64,000 nt of DNA. Source: Bacillus thuringiensis (GTDB taxonomy: Bacteria > Bacillota > Bacilli > Bacillales > Bacillaceae_G). Each line of letters opens with the position of its first letter. Positions within the stretch are counted from its first letter, which is position 1. The notes beneath the pieces are model-generated. The model made no database searches and was not told where the DNA came from. It worked only from the letters and a program-made list of their open reading frames with translations. The position numbers were made by a program, and so were the translations under genes. The stretch is taken from assembly GCF_014932895.1 (NCBI RefSeq), contig NZ_JACYOF010000002.1, positions 62,001-126,000 of the forward strand, read 5' to 3'. Shown here one piece after another: positions 26,511 through 34,656 of this stretch.

Positions 26511-26762
26511 TTATACTTCACTGCAAGATATGTAATATCCTCCACGAGCCATCTTTATTTCAGCATGGTACAATACATTTTCTAAATAGAAAGCAATCGG
26601 TTTAATTTTACTCTCAAATTTTAGTTGTTCATTACATTCAGCCGCATATCTTTCGATAGCTGAACAAATGAATTCTGCTGATGGATACGTTAAAGCTTCA
26701 TCTAGTTCTATGAAAAAACTTTTAGAAAATAATTTTTTCATAATCCCTTTCTTCTCTTTCAT
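26511..26762 (-). CDS. Small DUF4318-like protein
   Basis: An 83-residue protein. The body (FFIELDEALTYPSAEFICSAIE) and the closing ARGGYYISCSEV match the pattern I associate with DUF4318, a small Bacillaceae family of unknown function. AAGGGG lies 10 bases before the ATG at 26762; a second ATG at 26741 is an alternative but has poorer spacing. It has its own terminator and stands alone. Confidence 0.65.
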   Translation of the reverse strand: MKEKKGIMKKLFSKSFFIELDEALTYPSAEFICSAIERYAAECNEQLKFESKIKPIAFYLENVLYHAEIKMARGGYYISCSEV

Positions 26763-26834
26763 AATATTCCATCCCCTTCAATTTAAGTTGTCACCATCCA
26801 TATTATACTATATTTTCAATTTATCTTTGAAAAT

Positions 26835-26867
26835 AAAAAATCCTGCATTTTTCATGCAGGATTTTTT
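26835..26867 (-). terminator. Terminator of the BI-1 family gene
   Basis: AATCCTGCAT and ATGCAGGATT form a perfect stem around a TTTTC loop (26839-26863), bounded by A and T runs. Confidence 0.9.
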
Positions 26868-26868
26868 A

Positions 26869-27600
26869 CTAGTCATTTTTCGTAAAGTAAGAAACGAAAC
26901 GAAGAATTTCTAAGTATAACCATACTAGAGTCATCATTAGACCCATTGCACTGTACCATTCCATATATTTTGGAGCTTGGCTACGTGCACCACTTTCAAT
27001 TAAATCGAAATCTAGTAATAAGTTTAATGCAGCAACTACAATAACAACCGCACTAATGATCATACCGATTGTTCCACCTTGGTGAATGTATGGGACAGTA
27101 ACACCAAACATATTTAGTAAGAATACGATTAAATACATAATCGCAATTCCCATTGTTGCTGCCATAACACCTGTACGGAATTTATCCGTCACTTTTACTA
27201 CGCGTGTTGCATATAACACTAACATTGCAAATAGAATTGAAATTGTAAGTAATACCGCGTTTAAAACAATAGAATCGCCAAATTTCATTGTATAAACCGC
27301 TGAAATACTTCCTAATACAACTCCTTCTACCGCCGCATAGATTGGCGCCCCAATTGGTGCCATTCGCGGGAAGAAGATAGATGCAAATGCGATGATTGCC
27401 GCAACTACTAATGCACCAATTAATACTGGCATTTTCATTGTACCCTGCATCATCTGTATGTATGAATAGACAGACGTTGCAAGGAGCAAGATAAGCATAA
27501 TAAACGTTTTGCCTACTGTTCCGCCAATAGTCATCGCAGAAGCGCTTGCTCCCTCTTTACGGAATGCCTCTTTTTTCAACATTGGATTAGATGTTCTCAT
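26869..27600 (-). CDS. Bax inhibitor-1/YccA family membrane protein
   Basis: A 243-residue protein with seven hydrophobic segments after a short charged N-terminus (MRTSNPMLKKEAFRK). This arrangement, and the closing segment WYSAMGLMMTLVWLYLEILRFVSYF, match the BaxI_1 branch of the BI-1 superfamily. Members are proposed pH-sensitive calcium leak channels; the role in Bacillus is not settled. The ATG at 27600 follows GGAGGG. It is monocistronic, with a strong terminator. Confidence 0.85.
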   Translation of the reverse strand: MRTSNPMLKKEAFRKEGASASAMTIGGTVGKTFIMLILLLATSVYSYIQMMQGTMKMPVLIGALVVAAIIAFASIFFPRMAPIGAPIYAAVEGVVLGSISAVYTMKFGDSIVLNAVLLTISILFAMLVLYATRVVKVTDKFRTGVMAATMGIAIMYLIVFLLNMFGVTVPYIHQGGTIGMIISAVVIVVAALNLLLDFDLIESGARSQAPKYMEWYSAMGLMMTLVWLYLEILRFVSYFTKND

Positions 27601-27675
27601 TTTTTCCCTCCTAAAATAGGTTCTACTAATAGTGTAAAGTTTTTCTCTTTACTTTTCAATATATGCAGCTTGTTT

Positions 27676-29571
27676 TTATTTTAAACCTTCAACGATGTCT
27701 GATAGTTCGCTCCATCTTTCCATCGTTTTTTCTAACTCTTCTTCTGTTTTTTGTTGTGTTTCAGACAATTCTTGAGCTTTCGTAAAATCAGAACCAACAT
27801 TCGCAAGTTCTTCTCCAATCGATTCAAGTTTTTCTTCCAGCTCCACAATTTTATCTTCAATCGTTTCCCATTCACGCTGCTCGTTATATGAAAGTTTACG
27901 TTTACGTTGTTGTTTCGGTGCTTCTTCTACTACTTTTTTCTCTTTCTGCATTTCAGCTTTCTCAATAAGTTCTCTCGTTTTTTCCATTTCTAAATAATCA
28001 GTATAGCTACCTAGAAATTCACGCACTTCGCCTCCACCAGCAAAGATAAATAATTCATCTACCACTTTATCTAAGAAGTAACGGTCATGCGATACAGTTA
28101 AAACGACACCTGGGAAATCTTCCAAGTAATCTTCTAACACTGTTAATGTTTGTGTATCTAAATCATTCGTCGGTTCATCAAGCAATAATACGTTCGGTTC
28201 TCCCATTAATATACGTAATAAATATAAACGTCTTCTTTCACCACCAGATAGTTTACCAAGTGGTGTACCATGTGAATGTGGTGGGAATAAGAAACGTTCT
28301 AACATTTGAGACGCACCAATTACTTTTCCGTCTGTCGTATGAATAACTTCCGCAATTTCTTTAATGTATTCAATCATACGTTGATTTAAATTCATCTCTT
28401 CATTTTCTTGTGTATAATAAGCAATTTTTACTGTTTGCCCAACTTCAATTTCACCACTATCAGGAGATAACTTACCTGCAAGCATATTTAATAGAGAAGA
28501 TTTCCCGCTTCCATTCGCTCCAATAATCCCGATACGATCGCCCGGTTTCACAATATGATTAAAGTTGTGTAATACCGTTTTATTACCAAATTTTTTCGTT
28601 ACATCTTTTAACTCAAGTACTTTTTTCCCTAGCCGGCTGCCACTAAGTGCAATATCAACTGACTGTTTTGCAGCTGGTCCTTCTTGTCCTTTTAGCTCTT
28701 CGAAACGCTGAATACGTGCTTTTTGCTTTGTCGAACGAGCTTTTGCACCGCGGCGAATCCATGCTAATTCTCGGCGATATAAGTTTTGACGTTTTGATTC
28801 TTGGGCAATTTCTTGCTCTTCACGCAATGCTTTCGCTTCTAAAAACGTACTGTAATTCCCTTCATAACTATACAGTTTTCCGTTGTCTAATTCGAAAATA
28901 CGATTCGTCACGCGATCTAAGAAATAACGATCATGGGTTACAAGTAATACCGCACCTGTATATCTTGCTAAATATTCTTCTAACCATTCAACAGTCTCAT
29001 GATCAAGATGGTTCGTAGGCTCATCTAAAATTAATAGATCGGGTGTTTCAATAAAGCATTGCGCCATCGCGATACGCTTTTTCTGTCCACCAGATAAATT
29101 TCCAACAGTTGCTGTGAAATCAGTAATTCCTAATTTCGTTAATAGCGATTTTGCATTCGCATTTGCTTCCCATGCATTCATTGCATCCATACGTTGTTGC
29201 ACTGCAAATAATTGTTCTTGTACTTTTTCATTACTTGGATCTTTTTCAATATGTAATAATGCTTCTTCATATTCGCGAAGCAAACGAATTAACGGTGTAT
29301 CACCATGAAATACTTGCTCTAGTACCGTTAAATTCTCATCAAAATCTGGTTGCTGCGATAAATAACTAATTGTATATCCACGTGTATGTGTCATATCGCC
29401 AGTATCAGGAATTTCAACTCCTGCAATAATTTTTAATAACGTCGATTTACCAGTACCGTTTACACCAATGATTCCGGCACGCTGTCCTTCTGCAATGCTA
29501 AATGATAATCCATCAAATAACGGTTTTTCTCCATATGATTTCGATAAGTTCTCCACTGTTAACATTTTCAT
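27676..29571 (-). CDS. ABC-F family ATPase (Uup/YfmR-like)
   Basis: A 631-residue protein with two ABC cassettes and no membrane segments. Walker A motifs are GVNGTGKST and GANGSGKSS, signature motifs are LSGGQKKR and LSGGERRR, and Walker B motifs are LLILDEPTNHLD and VLLLDEPTNDLD. An interdomain linker of the ABC-F type (about 240-310, rich in Arg/Lys) and a C-terminal coiled coil (about 550-630) complete it. ABC-F proteins act on ribosomes; the long coiled coil and length suggest the YfmR/Uup group. The start ATG at 29571 overlaps the stop of the upstream HD gene by 4 bases (ATGA), so the genes are coupled. Confidence 0.92.
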   Translation of the reverse strand: MKMLTVENLSKSYGEKPLFDGLSFSIAEGQRAGIIGVNGTGKSTLLKIIAGVEIPDTGDMTHTRGYTISYLSQQPDFDENLTVLEQVFHGDTPLIRLLREYEEALLHIEKDPSNEKVQEQLFAVQQRMDAMNAWEANANAKSLLTKLGITDFTATVGNLSGGQKKRIAMAQCFIETPDLLILDEPTNHLDHETVEWLEEYLARYTGAVLLVTHDRYFLDRVTNRIFELDNGKLYSYEGNYSTFLEAKALREEQEIAQESKRQNLYRRELAWIRRGAKARSTKQKARIQRFEELKGQEGPAAKQSVDIALSGSRLGKKVLELKDVTKKFGNKTVLHNFNHIVKPGDRIGIIGANGSGKSSLLNMLAGKLSPDSGEIEVGQTVKIAYYTQENEEMNLNQRMIEYIKEIAEVIHTTDGKVIGASQMLERFLFPPHSHGTPLGKLSGGERRRLYLLRILMGEPNVLLLDEPTNDLDTQTLTVLEDYLEDFPGVVLTVSHDRYFLDKVVDELFIFAGGGEVREFLGSYTDYLEMEKTRELIEKAEMQKEKKVVEEAPKQQRKRKLSYNEQREWETIEDKIVELEEKLESIGEELANVGSDFTKAQELSETQQKTEEELEKTMERWSELSDIVEGLK

Positions 29572-30215
29572 ATTTGTGCATTCCACTCTTTCATAAATTG
29601 TTCAATAAACTGTTCCATATAACGATGTCGAACTTCAGCCTCTTGTTTTGCCGCGTTCGTATTCATTAAGCCTTTTAATTTTAAAAGTTTTTCGTAAAAA
29701 TGATTTAAAGATGGATCATTATTTTTTCTATACTCTTCTTTCGTCATTACTTCACGCGGCGGAATAGTTGGATCATACATTAATCTCCCTTTCGCTCCGC
29801 CATATGCAAATGTACGTGCAATTCCAATTGCTCCAAGGGCATCTAAACGGTCCGCATCTTGAACAATTTTCCCTTCAAGTGACTCAACTACGCCGCCATG
29901 GCCACCCTTATAAGACATGTTGGCGATGATATGAAGAATATGTTTACTTTCTTCCTCATCTACATGTAACTCTTCTAACCAATCAGAAACTTTTTTCATT
30001 CCTGTTTCTTCACTTACATTTAACTTTTCATCTGCCACATCGTGAAGTAATGCTGCCATTTCAATTATAAAACGATCTCCACCTTCTTGCTCAAATAAAG
30101 AAATCGCCAGTTTATGTACGCGCTCAATATGATACCAATCATGCCCACTCGCATCTTTTTCTAAAATATGTTTTACAAAAGTAATTGTTTTTTGAATCTT
30201 TTCTTGTTTTGTCAT
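29568..30215 (-). CDS. HD-domain phosphohydrolase (YedJ-like)
   Basis: A 215-residue protein with the HD metal-binding pattern: HDWYHIERVH (first His-Asp), then AALLHDVADEKL (HD), and a distal DADRLDALGAIGIAR Asp. This matches the YedJ/YpgQ group; related enzymes hydrolyse nucleotides, and YpgQ is a pyrophosphatase acting on dNTPs. I choose the ATG at 30215, preceded by GGTGA. Its stop overlaps the ABC-F start, so both are made from one transcript. Confidence 0.85.
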   Translation of the reverse strand: MTKQEKIQKTITFVKHILEKDASGHDWYHIERVHKLAISLFEQEGGDRFIIEMAALLHDVADEKLNVSEETGMKKVSDWLEELHVDEEESKHILHIIANMSYKGGHGGVVESLEGKIVQDADRLDALGAIGIARTFAYGGAKGRLMYDPTIPPREVMTKEEYRKNNDPSLNHFYEKLLKLKGLMNTNAAKQEAEVRHRYMEQFIEQFMKEWNAQI

Positions 30216-30263
30216 TTTATCTTCACCCAGTTTCTTATTGTAACACGCCCGCATTTTTTCATC

Positions 30264-30291
30264 ACATATTTTCTTGTCCGCCCATACACTG
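30264..30291 (+). promoter_or_regulatory. Candidate mother-cell (sigma-K/sigma-E-like) promoter
   Basis: AC at 30264-30265 is followed 17 bases later by CATACACTG (30283-30291). The sigma-K consensus is AC, 16-17 bases, CATAnnnTA; one base differs. CATACACT also fits the sigma-E -10 consensus. It lies 34 bases before the Gln-rich protein start. Confidence 0.5.
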
Positions 30292-30324
30292 GGTGGTAGG
30301 CATCATCATGAAGGAGGAATAAAC

Positions 30325-31176
30325 ATGTTCTATAATAATCAACCGCCTTATCCACAACAACCATTTTACCCTCAGCAACAGGAACAAAGATACACAGAAC
30401 AATATGAGGAACAAGATATGCAACAACAAGAACAACAATACGAACAAAATCCATACGTAACACCGCAAAATCAAGAAACGGAATATCAACAAGATCCATA
30501 TGAAACACGTCCAAATTATGAAAATCCTCAAAATCCATATGTAGCAACACAAAATCAAGAGCAACAATATCAGCAAAGTCCATATGCAGCACCGCAAAAT
30601 CAAGAGCAACGATATCAGCAAAGTCCATATGCAGCACCGCAAAATCAAGAGCAACAATATCAGCAAAATCCATATGTAGCACCGCAAAATCAAGAACAAC
30701 AATATCAGCAAAATCCATATGTAGCACCGCAAAATCAAGAACAACAATATCAGCAAAATCCATACGCAACTCAGCCACAACAACCGCAATACCAACAACA
30801 AATGTATCGACCAAACTACGACGCACGTGTCTCACCACCTGCACCACCAACAATTGATTCGACGCAACCACAAATTTTACCCCCTGGTCCAACATTAGAT
30901 GTTACACAGCCACAAATCTTACCACCTGGACCTATTACAGAACCGACACAACAACAAATTCAACAAGTTGTCGGTACACAATTTTTACCTTTAAAGAAAC
31001 CTGTATTAGATTTCGTAAAACCTTGGGTAGATTACGGTTTAAATGAAGCGAAACATACATCACATAAACATGCTTTAACAGAAGTCGCTGCGATTATGTT
31101 TTTAGTTGGAAAAGGGTATAACCCAACAATTGCTCATTACATCGTAGAATCTTGGGAGAAGAATGAACAGTTTTAG
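30325..31176 (+). CDS. Gln/Pro/Tyr-rich repeat protein, possibly spore-associated
   Basis: A 283-residue protein with no signal peptide. Residues 1-75 are Gln/Pro/Tyr-rich. Residues about 76-150 are five 15-residue repeats of the form QNQEQQYQQNPYVAP. A Pro-rich segment with a doubled TQPQILPPGP follows. The last 65 residues are a folded-looking, partly helical domain (VLDFVKPWVDYGL to the end). I do not recognise a named family; composition recalls spore coat or exosporium proteins and the Gln-rich VNTR frames of B. anthracis. AAGGAGG precedes the ATG at 30325. A mother-cell-type promoter lies upstream and a terminator follows. Confidence 0.7.
   Translation: MFYNNQPPYPQQPFYPQQQEQRYTEQYEEQDMQQQEQQYEQNPYVTPQNQETEYQQDPYETRPNYENPQNPYVATQNQEQQYQQSPYAAPQNQEQRYQQSPYAAPQNQEQQYQQNPYVAPQNQEQQYQQNPYVAPQNQEQQYQQNPYATQPQQPQYQQQMYRPNYDARVSPPAPPTIDSTQPQILPPGPTLDVTQPQILPPGPITEPTQQQIQQVVGTQFLPLKKPVLDFVKPWVDYGLNEAKHTSHKHALTEVAAIMFLVGKGYNPTIAHYIVESWEKNEQF
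30550..30774 (+). repeat. Five tandem 45-bp coding repeats
   Basis: Five head-to-tail 45-bp units begin at 30550, 30595, 30640, 30685 and 30730. Units differ at few positions. Each encodes 15 residues and keeps frame, so copy number may vary between strains. Degenerate copies precede the array. Confidence 0.9.
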
Positions 31177-31206
31177 GGTTGTTTATTTTGTTTTTAACAA
31201 AACTAC

Positions 31207-31252
31207 AAAAGTGTCACGAATGCCTGTTATACAAGCATTTGTGACACTTCTT
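31207..31252 (+). terminator. Terminator of the Gln-rich repeat gene
   Basis: A 15-bp stem with one mismatch, AAGTGTCACGAATGC (31209-31223) with its partner at 31235-31249, then TCTTG. The 550 bases that follow, up to 31800, contain no convincing gene. Confidence 0.75.
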
Positions 31253-31617
31253 GTTTGTTATATTATGTTTTATTTCAAAAGTGAATTTCATATTTTCTCA
31301 CGTGTTTTCATATCATTCGTGAGCAAAATGTAGCGATTTTATTAAATTATATTATTTAATTTTTGCTTTAAAAATTATAAATTTAACATTAATTTCCACA
31401 CCAAATCTACTTAACAACTACTTCAATAAATTGATATTATTGTTCCCAACGCTGAACTTGTGTGCGGAAGATATACTTTTATTTTAATACAGTTTCATCT
31501 TATTTCATACCGTTCATTAAATCTAAGTTTGTTTAATAACGTTTTTCTGTGATATCACTACTTGTTATTAATTCGTGGCTGTTTTTATTAAAACTACAAT
31601 TCAAGTGAAACGCGTGG

Positions 31618-31644
31618 TTTTGTCTATCCATATTTTAGACAAAA
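31618..31644. repeat. Perfect 9-bp inverted repeat in non-coding DNA
   Basis: TTTTGTCTA (31618-31626) and TAGACAAAA (31636-31644) are separated by 9 bases, about 160 bases upstream of the YolD-like gene. It could be an operator or a small hairpin. Confidence 0.4.
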
Positions 31645-31800
31645 TGGACAATACAGGTTGACGCTAACATGGTGATGAAAAAAGAGGGATTTTTTAATTT
31701 CTTCTATAGAGATACACTATATTTTTTATAAACAATACCAACATCTCCAAAGTTTGATATAATCATACAGTTATTAATAGCAATTAGGGAGATATACAGC

Positions 31801-32142
31801 ATGAACTATACAAATATGCCAAAAGAAATAGAAATGGTTAAGCGGACTCAAACGGCTTCGATACCGAAGAAATTCATCGGTATTGGTAAGATTGTAAAAA
31901 AACAAACAAAAGTGGAGCGCCCTACATTAACCCAAGACGAACAAGAAATTATTGAAAACAAGTTATTATGTTCATTTCTTTCTGAAGAGAAGATATTGAT
32001 TACTTATTATAAAGATGGTCATTTGCTTACTAGATATATGACTGTAACTGACATAAATCCGATAAAGAATTTAATAACTTGCACTGATGCATCTTATAAC
32101 AGAATTTTTCTTAATTTTAAAGATATAATTGATTTGAGATAA
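31801..32142 (+). CDS. YolD-like family protein
   Basis: A 113-residue protein. The Arg/Lys-rich N-terminus is followed by ILITYYKDGHLLTRYMTVTDINPIKN and FLNFKDIIDL, the alternating pattern of YolD-like proteins. YolD genes are usually linked to UvrX/YqjW DNA polymerases in phages and plasmids, but none is present here. AGGGAGA precedes the ATG at 31801. It marks the left border of a phage-derived stretch. Confidence 0.6.
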   Translation: MNYTNMPKEIEMVKRTQTASIPKKFIGIGKIVKKQTKVERPTLTQDEQEIIENKLLCSFLSEEKILITYYKDGHLLTRYMTVTDINPIKNLITCTDASYNRIFLNFKDIIDLR

Positions 32143-32198
32143 AAAACATACATTTTTTTCAAATATAGCCGGGAATATCAGACTTTGAAATATAAAAT

Positions 32199-32312
32199 AT
32201 GAAATTAAGAGACAATACTATGAAGGTTATAAGGTCTATTTTTAACGCGTTTCGTTTACTTAGTAAAATTATGAATCCTATATTAAAGGCATTATCTAAA
32301 AGTAAATTTTAA
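32199..32312 (+). CDS. Possible 37-residue basic peptide
   Basis: An ATG at 32199 opens a frame to TAA at 32312. The peptide is cationic and amphipathic (MKVIRSIFNAFRLLSKIMNP in its middle) and ends KALSKSKF. A second ATG (32220) has a weak AGAGA upstream. A terminator follows at 32330. It resembles phage-borne or toxic small peptides in composition only, so it may not be real. Confidence 0.3.
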   Translation: MKLRDNTMKVIRSIFNAFRLLSKIMNPILKALSKSKF

Positions 32313-32328
32313 TTACATAGAAATAAAA

Positions 32329-32360
32329 AAAGCCGCCCACAGGACGGCTCTTGTTTTTGT
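32329..32360. terminator. Terminator-like hairpin before the amidase end
   Basis: AGCCG(CC) pairs with (GGA)CGGCT around a short loop, with A on the left and a T-rich tract on the right (32330-32358). Confidence 0.7.
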
Positions 32361-32432
32361 TAATCAAACTATTCTTTTGTAAGAAATCGCTTCACATACA
32401 CATAGGATACATTCGCTGTTACATAGTATGTT

Positions 32433-33176
32433 TTACTTAATGTCATACACCCAATTACGTTTATCTAGATAATCAGTGAATCCTTTTAATTGAACATCGC
32501 TAGTTGGATCAGTTATAGGATAAACGTACCCATCACTTTTAAGAATTAAGTTTCCAGTCATCTTAAGTGAATTTAAAGCACCTACTACATCAGCTAAATT
32601 TTCTTTACCGATTCCTCCTACCTCTACAACATTACGTTTTTGATTAGGTGGTTGGCTACCTCCACCAGATTGTCCAGTTAAGGCAAAAACGATTGAATTA
32701 GCGATTTTATCAACATTCCATTTTGCCATATCCGATTCGTTATCAATAAATCCAAGTTCAATTAAAATTGCTGGCGCTTTCGTTTTTGATAAAACATAAA
32801 GGTCTTTTCGTTCCTTTGCACCTCGGTTTGCCCATCCAATATCTTTTGAAAGTTGTGCTGCTATTTTTGCTGATAAATCCTGTTGGTCATAGTAAAGTAC
32901 TTCAACACCATTAGCATTAGTATCATACGAGTTTAAGTGAAATGAAATTACTAAATCTACATCATGCGAGTTAGCTTTTGCTACAATGTTATTTAGGTTT
33001 TGCGCTTGAGTGCTTCCTACTTCGTCCGTATCATCATAAACTGTGTGTCCTAAAGCTCTTAACTTAGCTGCCACCACATCTTTCACCTGACGATCCATAA
33101 TATGCTCTTTTCGATTTCCGTAATTAGCCCCTTGTACAATACTGTTGTGTCCTCCATGTAAACTATAACGTGTCAT
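32433..33176 (-). CDS. N-acetylmuramoyl-L-alanine amidase (prophage endolysin)
   Basis: A 247-residue enzyme. The N-terminal 165 residues are an Amidase_3 domain: LHGGHN supplies a zinc His, ISFHLNSY another, and APAILIELGFIDN the catalytic Glu. A short Gly/Ser/Pro linker is followed by a C-terminal wall-binding region (GGIGKENLADVVGALNSL) like that of B. anthracis-group prophage endolysins such as PlyL. It cleaves the amide bond between muramic acid and L-alanine. The start at 33176 is one base from the end of the holin frame, the usual holin-lysin order. No other phage genes are near. Confidence 0.9.
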   Translation of the reverse strand: MTRYSLHGGHNSIVQGANYGNRKEHIMDRQVKDVVAAKLRALGHTVYDDTDEVGSTQAQNLNNIVAKANSHDVDLVISFHLNSYDTNANGVEVLYYDQQDLSAKIAAQLSKDIGWANRGAKERKDLYVLSKTKAPAILIELGFIDNESDMAKWNVDKIANSIVFALTGQSGGGSQPPNQKRNVVEVGGIGKENLADVVGALNSLKMTGNLILKSDGYVYPITDPTSDVQLKGFTDYLDKRNWVYDIK

Positions 33177-33567
33177 TACTCAACATCTCCTTTTTTATTA
33201 GTATATTCAGAGCCTGTCTTATTGCTCTTACTCCCTAAAATTTCAACCGCATTTGTCAAAGCTTGTGGGAGTGGGATTCCCATACGTCCTGCATTTTCTA
33301 AAAGTGATAGCAACTCATTTCTGATAAAGAAAAAGATCGTCGCTTCACGAATTGCGCTATTTGTCCCCATAATTTCATCAGCTTGAGTGGCTGCTGCGAC
33401 CAATAAAAAAAGCACCACTTTTTAGCGGTGCCTTTGAAACTAACTTTACTTTTTAATTCTCCGTTGTATCCTGCTGCGAATACTCCTGTGATATAGTCGA
33501 TAGCTGTCATGATAACTAGAACTTTCAATATCGGGAGACTATCAATAGCACTGTTAAAAGAAACAGC
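33176..33567 (-). pseudogene. Frameshifted phage holin remnant
   Basis: Two frames join to give a holin_4-type protein. One reads SAIDSLPILKVLVIMTAID up to KGTAKK. The other continues VVLFLLVAAATQADEIMG, then an IREATIFFFI segment, ending in KKGDVE. They are broken at a run of five A (plus 33419-33423) where six would restore the frame GCT AAA AAA GTG. The N-terminus is also damaged: an in-frame TGA lies at 33568-33570 and no good start follows. Holins make the membrane lesions that let endolysin out. The run is AAAAAG, which could allow slippage, so a low level of product is conceivable. Confidence 0.75.
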
Positions 33568-33615
33568 TCAAACTATTAAATTTCCAGTCAATTAAGGGAG
33601 ACTATTTTGCTATAA

Positions 33616-33801
33616 GGGGGGTCAGTTAAGCTGAACATTGCTGAAGTATTTGATAATTTAGAAGAGTTATCAACCATATCGATATTTCTAACTGAGTATG
33701 CGGCTTTTGTATTAGTTGGTGAAGATTTAGAATTTGCAGTCGTTATTGAGCGTACTGAATACCACTACGAATTCAGTATGTGGGGAGTATCAATATTATG
33801 A
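33616..33801 (+). other. Small open frame lacking a standard start codon
   Basis: A 61-codon frame between TAA (33613) and TGA (33801) encodes a plausible acidic protein containing LNIAEVFDNLEELS and EYHYEFSMWGVSIL. AGGGGGG lies about 9 bases before CTG at 33631, where an ATG might once have stood. No family is recognised; it may be a decayed phage-linked gene. Confidence 0.25.
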
Positions 33802-33812
33802 AATACGAAAAC

Positions 33813-33848
33813 ACAAAAGACCACCTCTAGTGAGAGTGGTCTTTTTAT
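33813..33848. terminator. Bidirectional terminator beside the SpoVS paralogue
   Basis: AAAGACCAC-CTCT and AGAG-GTGGTCTTT arms (33815-33828 and 33832-33845), with A before and T after, can end the minus-strand SpoVS-like transcript. Confidence 0.75.
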
Positions 33849-33895
33849 CGCTTTATATATCTGCCTTTTTAAATTCCTTATATTAACACTCTCTA

Positions 33896-34171
33896 TTAAG
33901 ACCTTTTCTTTCTAGGACCTACAATTAATTTGATTGCTGTTCTTTCTTGATCATTGATAGAAACCTCTTGAAATGCTGGAACAAAAGCTAAATCAATACC
34001 ACTTGGAGCAACAAATCCTCTTGCAATTGCAATTGCTTTAATCGCTTGATTTAAAGAACCAGCTCCAATGGCTTGAATTTCAACATTACCACTTGTTCTT
34101 AGCACACCTGCTATTGCACCTGCAACTGAATTTGGTTTTGATTTTGAAGATACCTTTAATATATTTTCCAT
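33896..34171 (-). CDS. SpoVS-like protein
   Basis: A 91-residue protein nearly colinear with stage V sporulation protein S: ILKVSSKSKPNSVAGAIAGV, IQAIGAGSLNQAIKAIAIAR, GFVAPSGIDL and ERTAIKLIV. SpoVS is a small Alba-like nucleic-acid-binding regulator needed for normal coat assembly and septation in sporulation. This copy has a longer, basic tail (GPRKKRS), several substitutions and a location next to phage remnants, so it is probably a paralogue of the main spoVS. GAGGGAG precedes the ATG at 34171. Confidence 0.85.
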   Translation of the reverse strand: MENILKVSSKSKPNSVAGAIAGVLRTSGNVEIQAIGAGSLNQAIKAIAIARGFVAPSGIDLAFVPAFQEVSINDQERTAIKLIVGPRKKRS

Positions 34172-34326
34172 GTAAGTTGCTCCCTCTATTATTTATTCAC
34201 TCTTTCGTTACGGTTTTAAATATTTTATCGTATCCTTAATTACTATTCACACAAAAAGCAAACAATGCTACATATGTACATTCATTCGATACCTTTTATG
34301 TTCTTCCTGCCCAACTACATAAATAA

Positions 34327-34489
34327 AGAGTGGCGACTAAACATCCCAATATACAAACTTTCAAATTATAGAGATTCGCTTAAACGTTAATATTAATACA
34401 GCTGAAGATAATAATTTTGCTTTTGCAGGTGGAATTAATATAAAAAGTGTTTCCGCTATACTTCAATATTTTAAAAACTTTAACTGATT
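34327..34489 (+). pseudogene. Possible gene remnant without start
   Basis: A frame from just after TAA (about 34341) to TGA (about 34487) reads as protein-like sequence (NVNINTAEDNNFAFAGGINI then SVSAILQYF) but has no start codon or ribosome site. I cannot assign it to a family. The rest of the interval 34172-34589 shows nothing else. Confidence 0.2.
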
Positions 34490-34589
34490 TTTCTACCAAG
34501 TTTATTAACCTTTTCGTCTTCAAAAATTGTTACAGATGCTATTCTAATACTATATTTCATCATTTGAGCACTTTATATTCCAATCTATC

Positions 34590-34617
34590 ACCTTTTATAT
34601 AAAACAAGCATAAACTA
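34590..34617 (+). promoter_or_regulatory. Sigma-K-type promoter of the Cys-Ser-Cys spore-surface gene
   Basis: AC at 34590-34591, a 17-base spacer and CATAAACTA at 34609-34617 match the sigma-K consensus (AC, 16-17, CATAnnnTA) exactly. It lies 40 bases upstream of the start codon. Confidence 0.65.
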
Positions 34618-34656
34618 CTATGAATATAAACTTTATTAATAATAGGAGGTCATACA

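Noticed and set aside
30550-30774. Tandem array considered as a CRISPR
   Set aside because: Units are contiguous, in frame and coding, with no unique spacers and no cas genes.
30212-30895. Two long minus-strand frames opposite the Gln-rich repeat gene, with repetitive Leu/Ile/Asp-rich translations
   Set aside because: They are the antisense of a 45-bp in-frame repeat, which stays open in all frames. Neither has a ribosome site or plausible composition.
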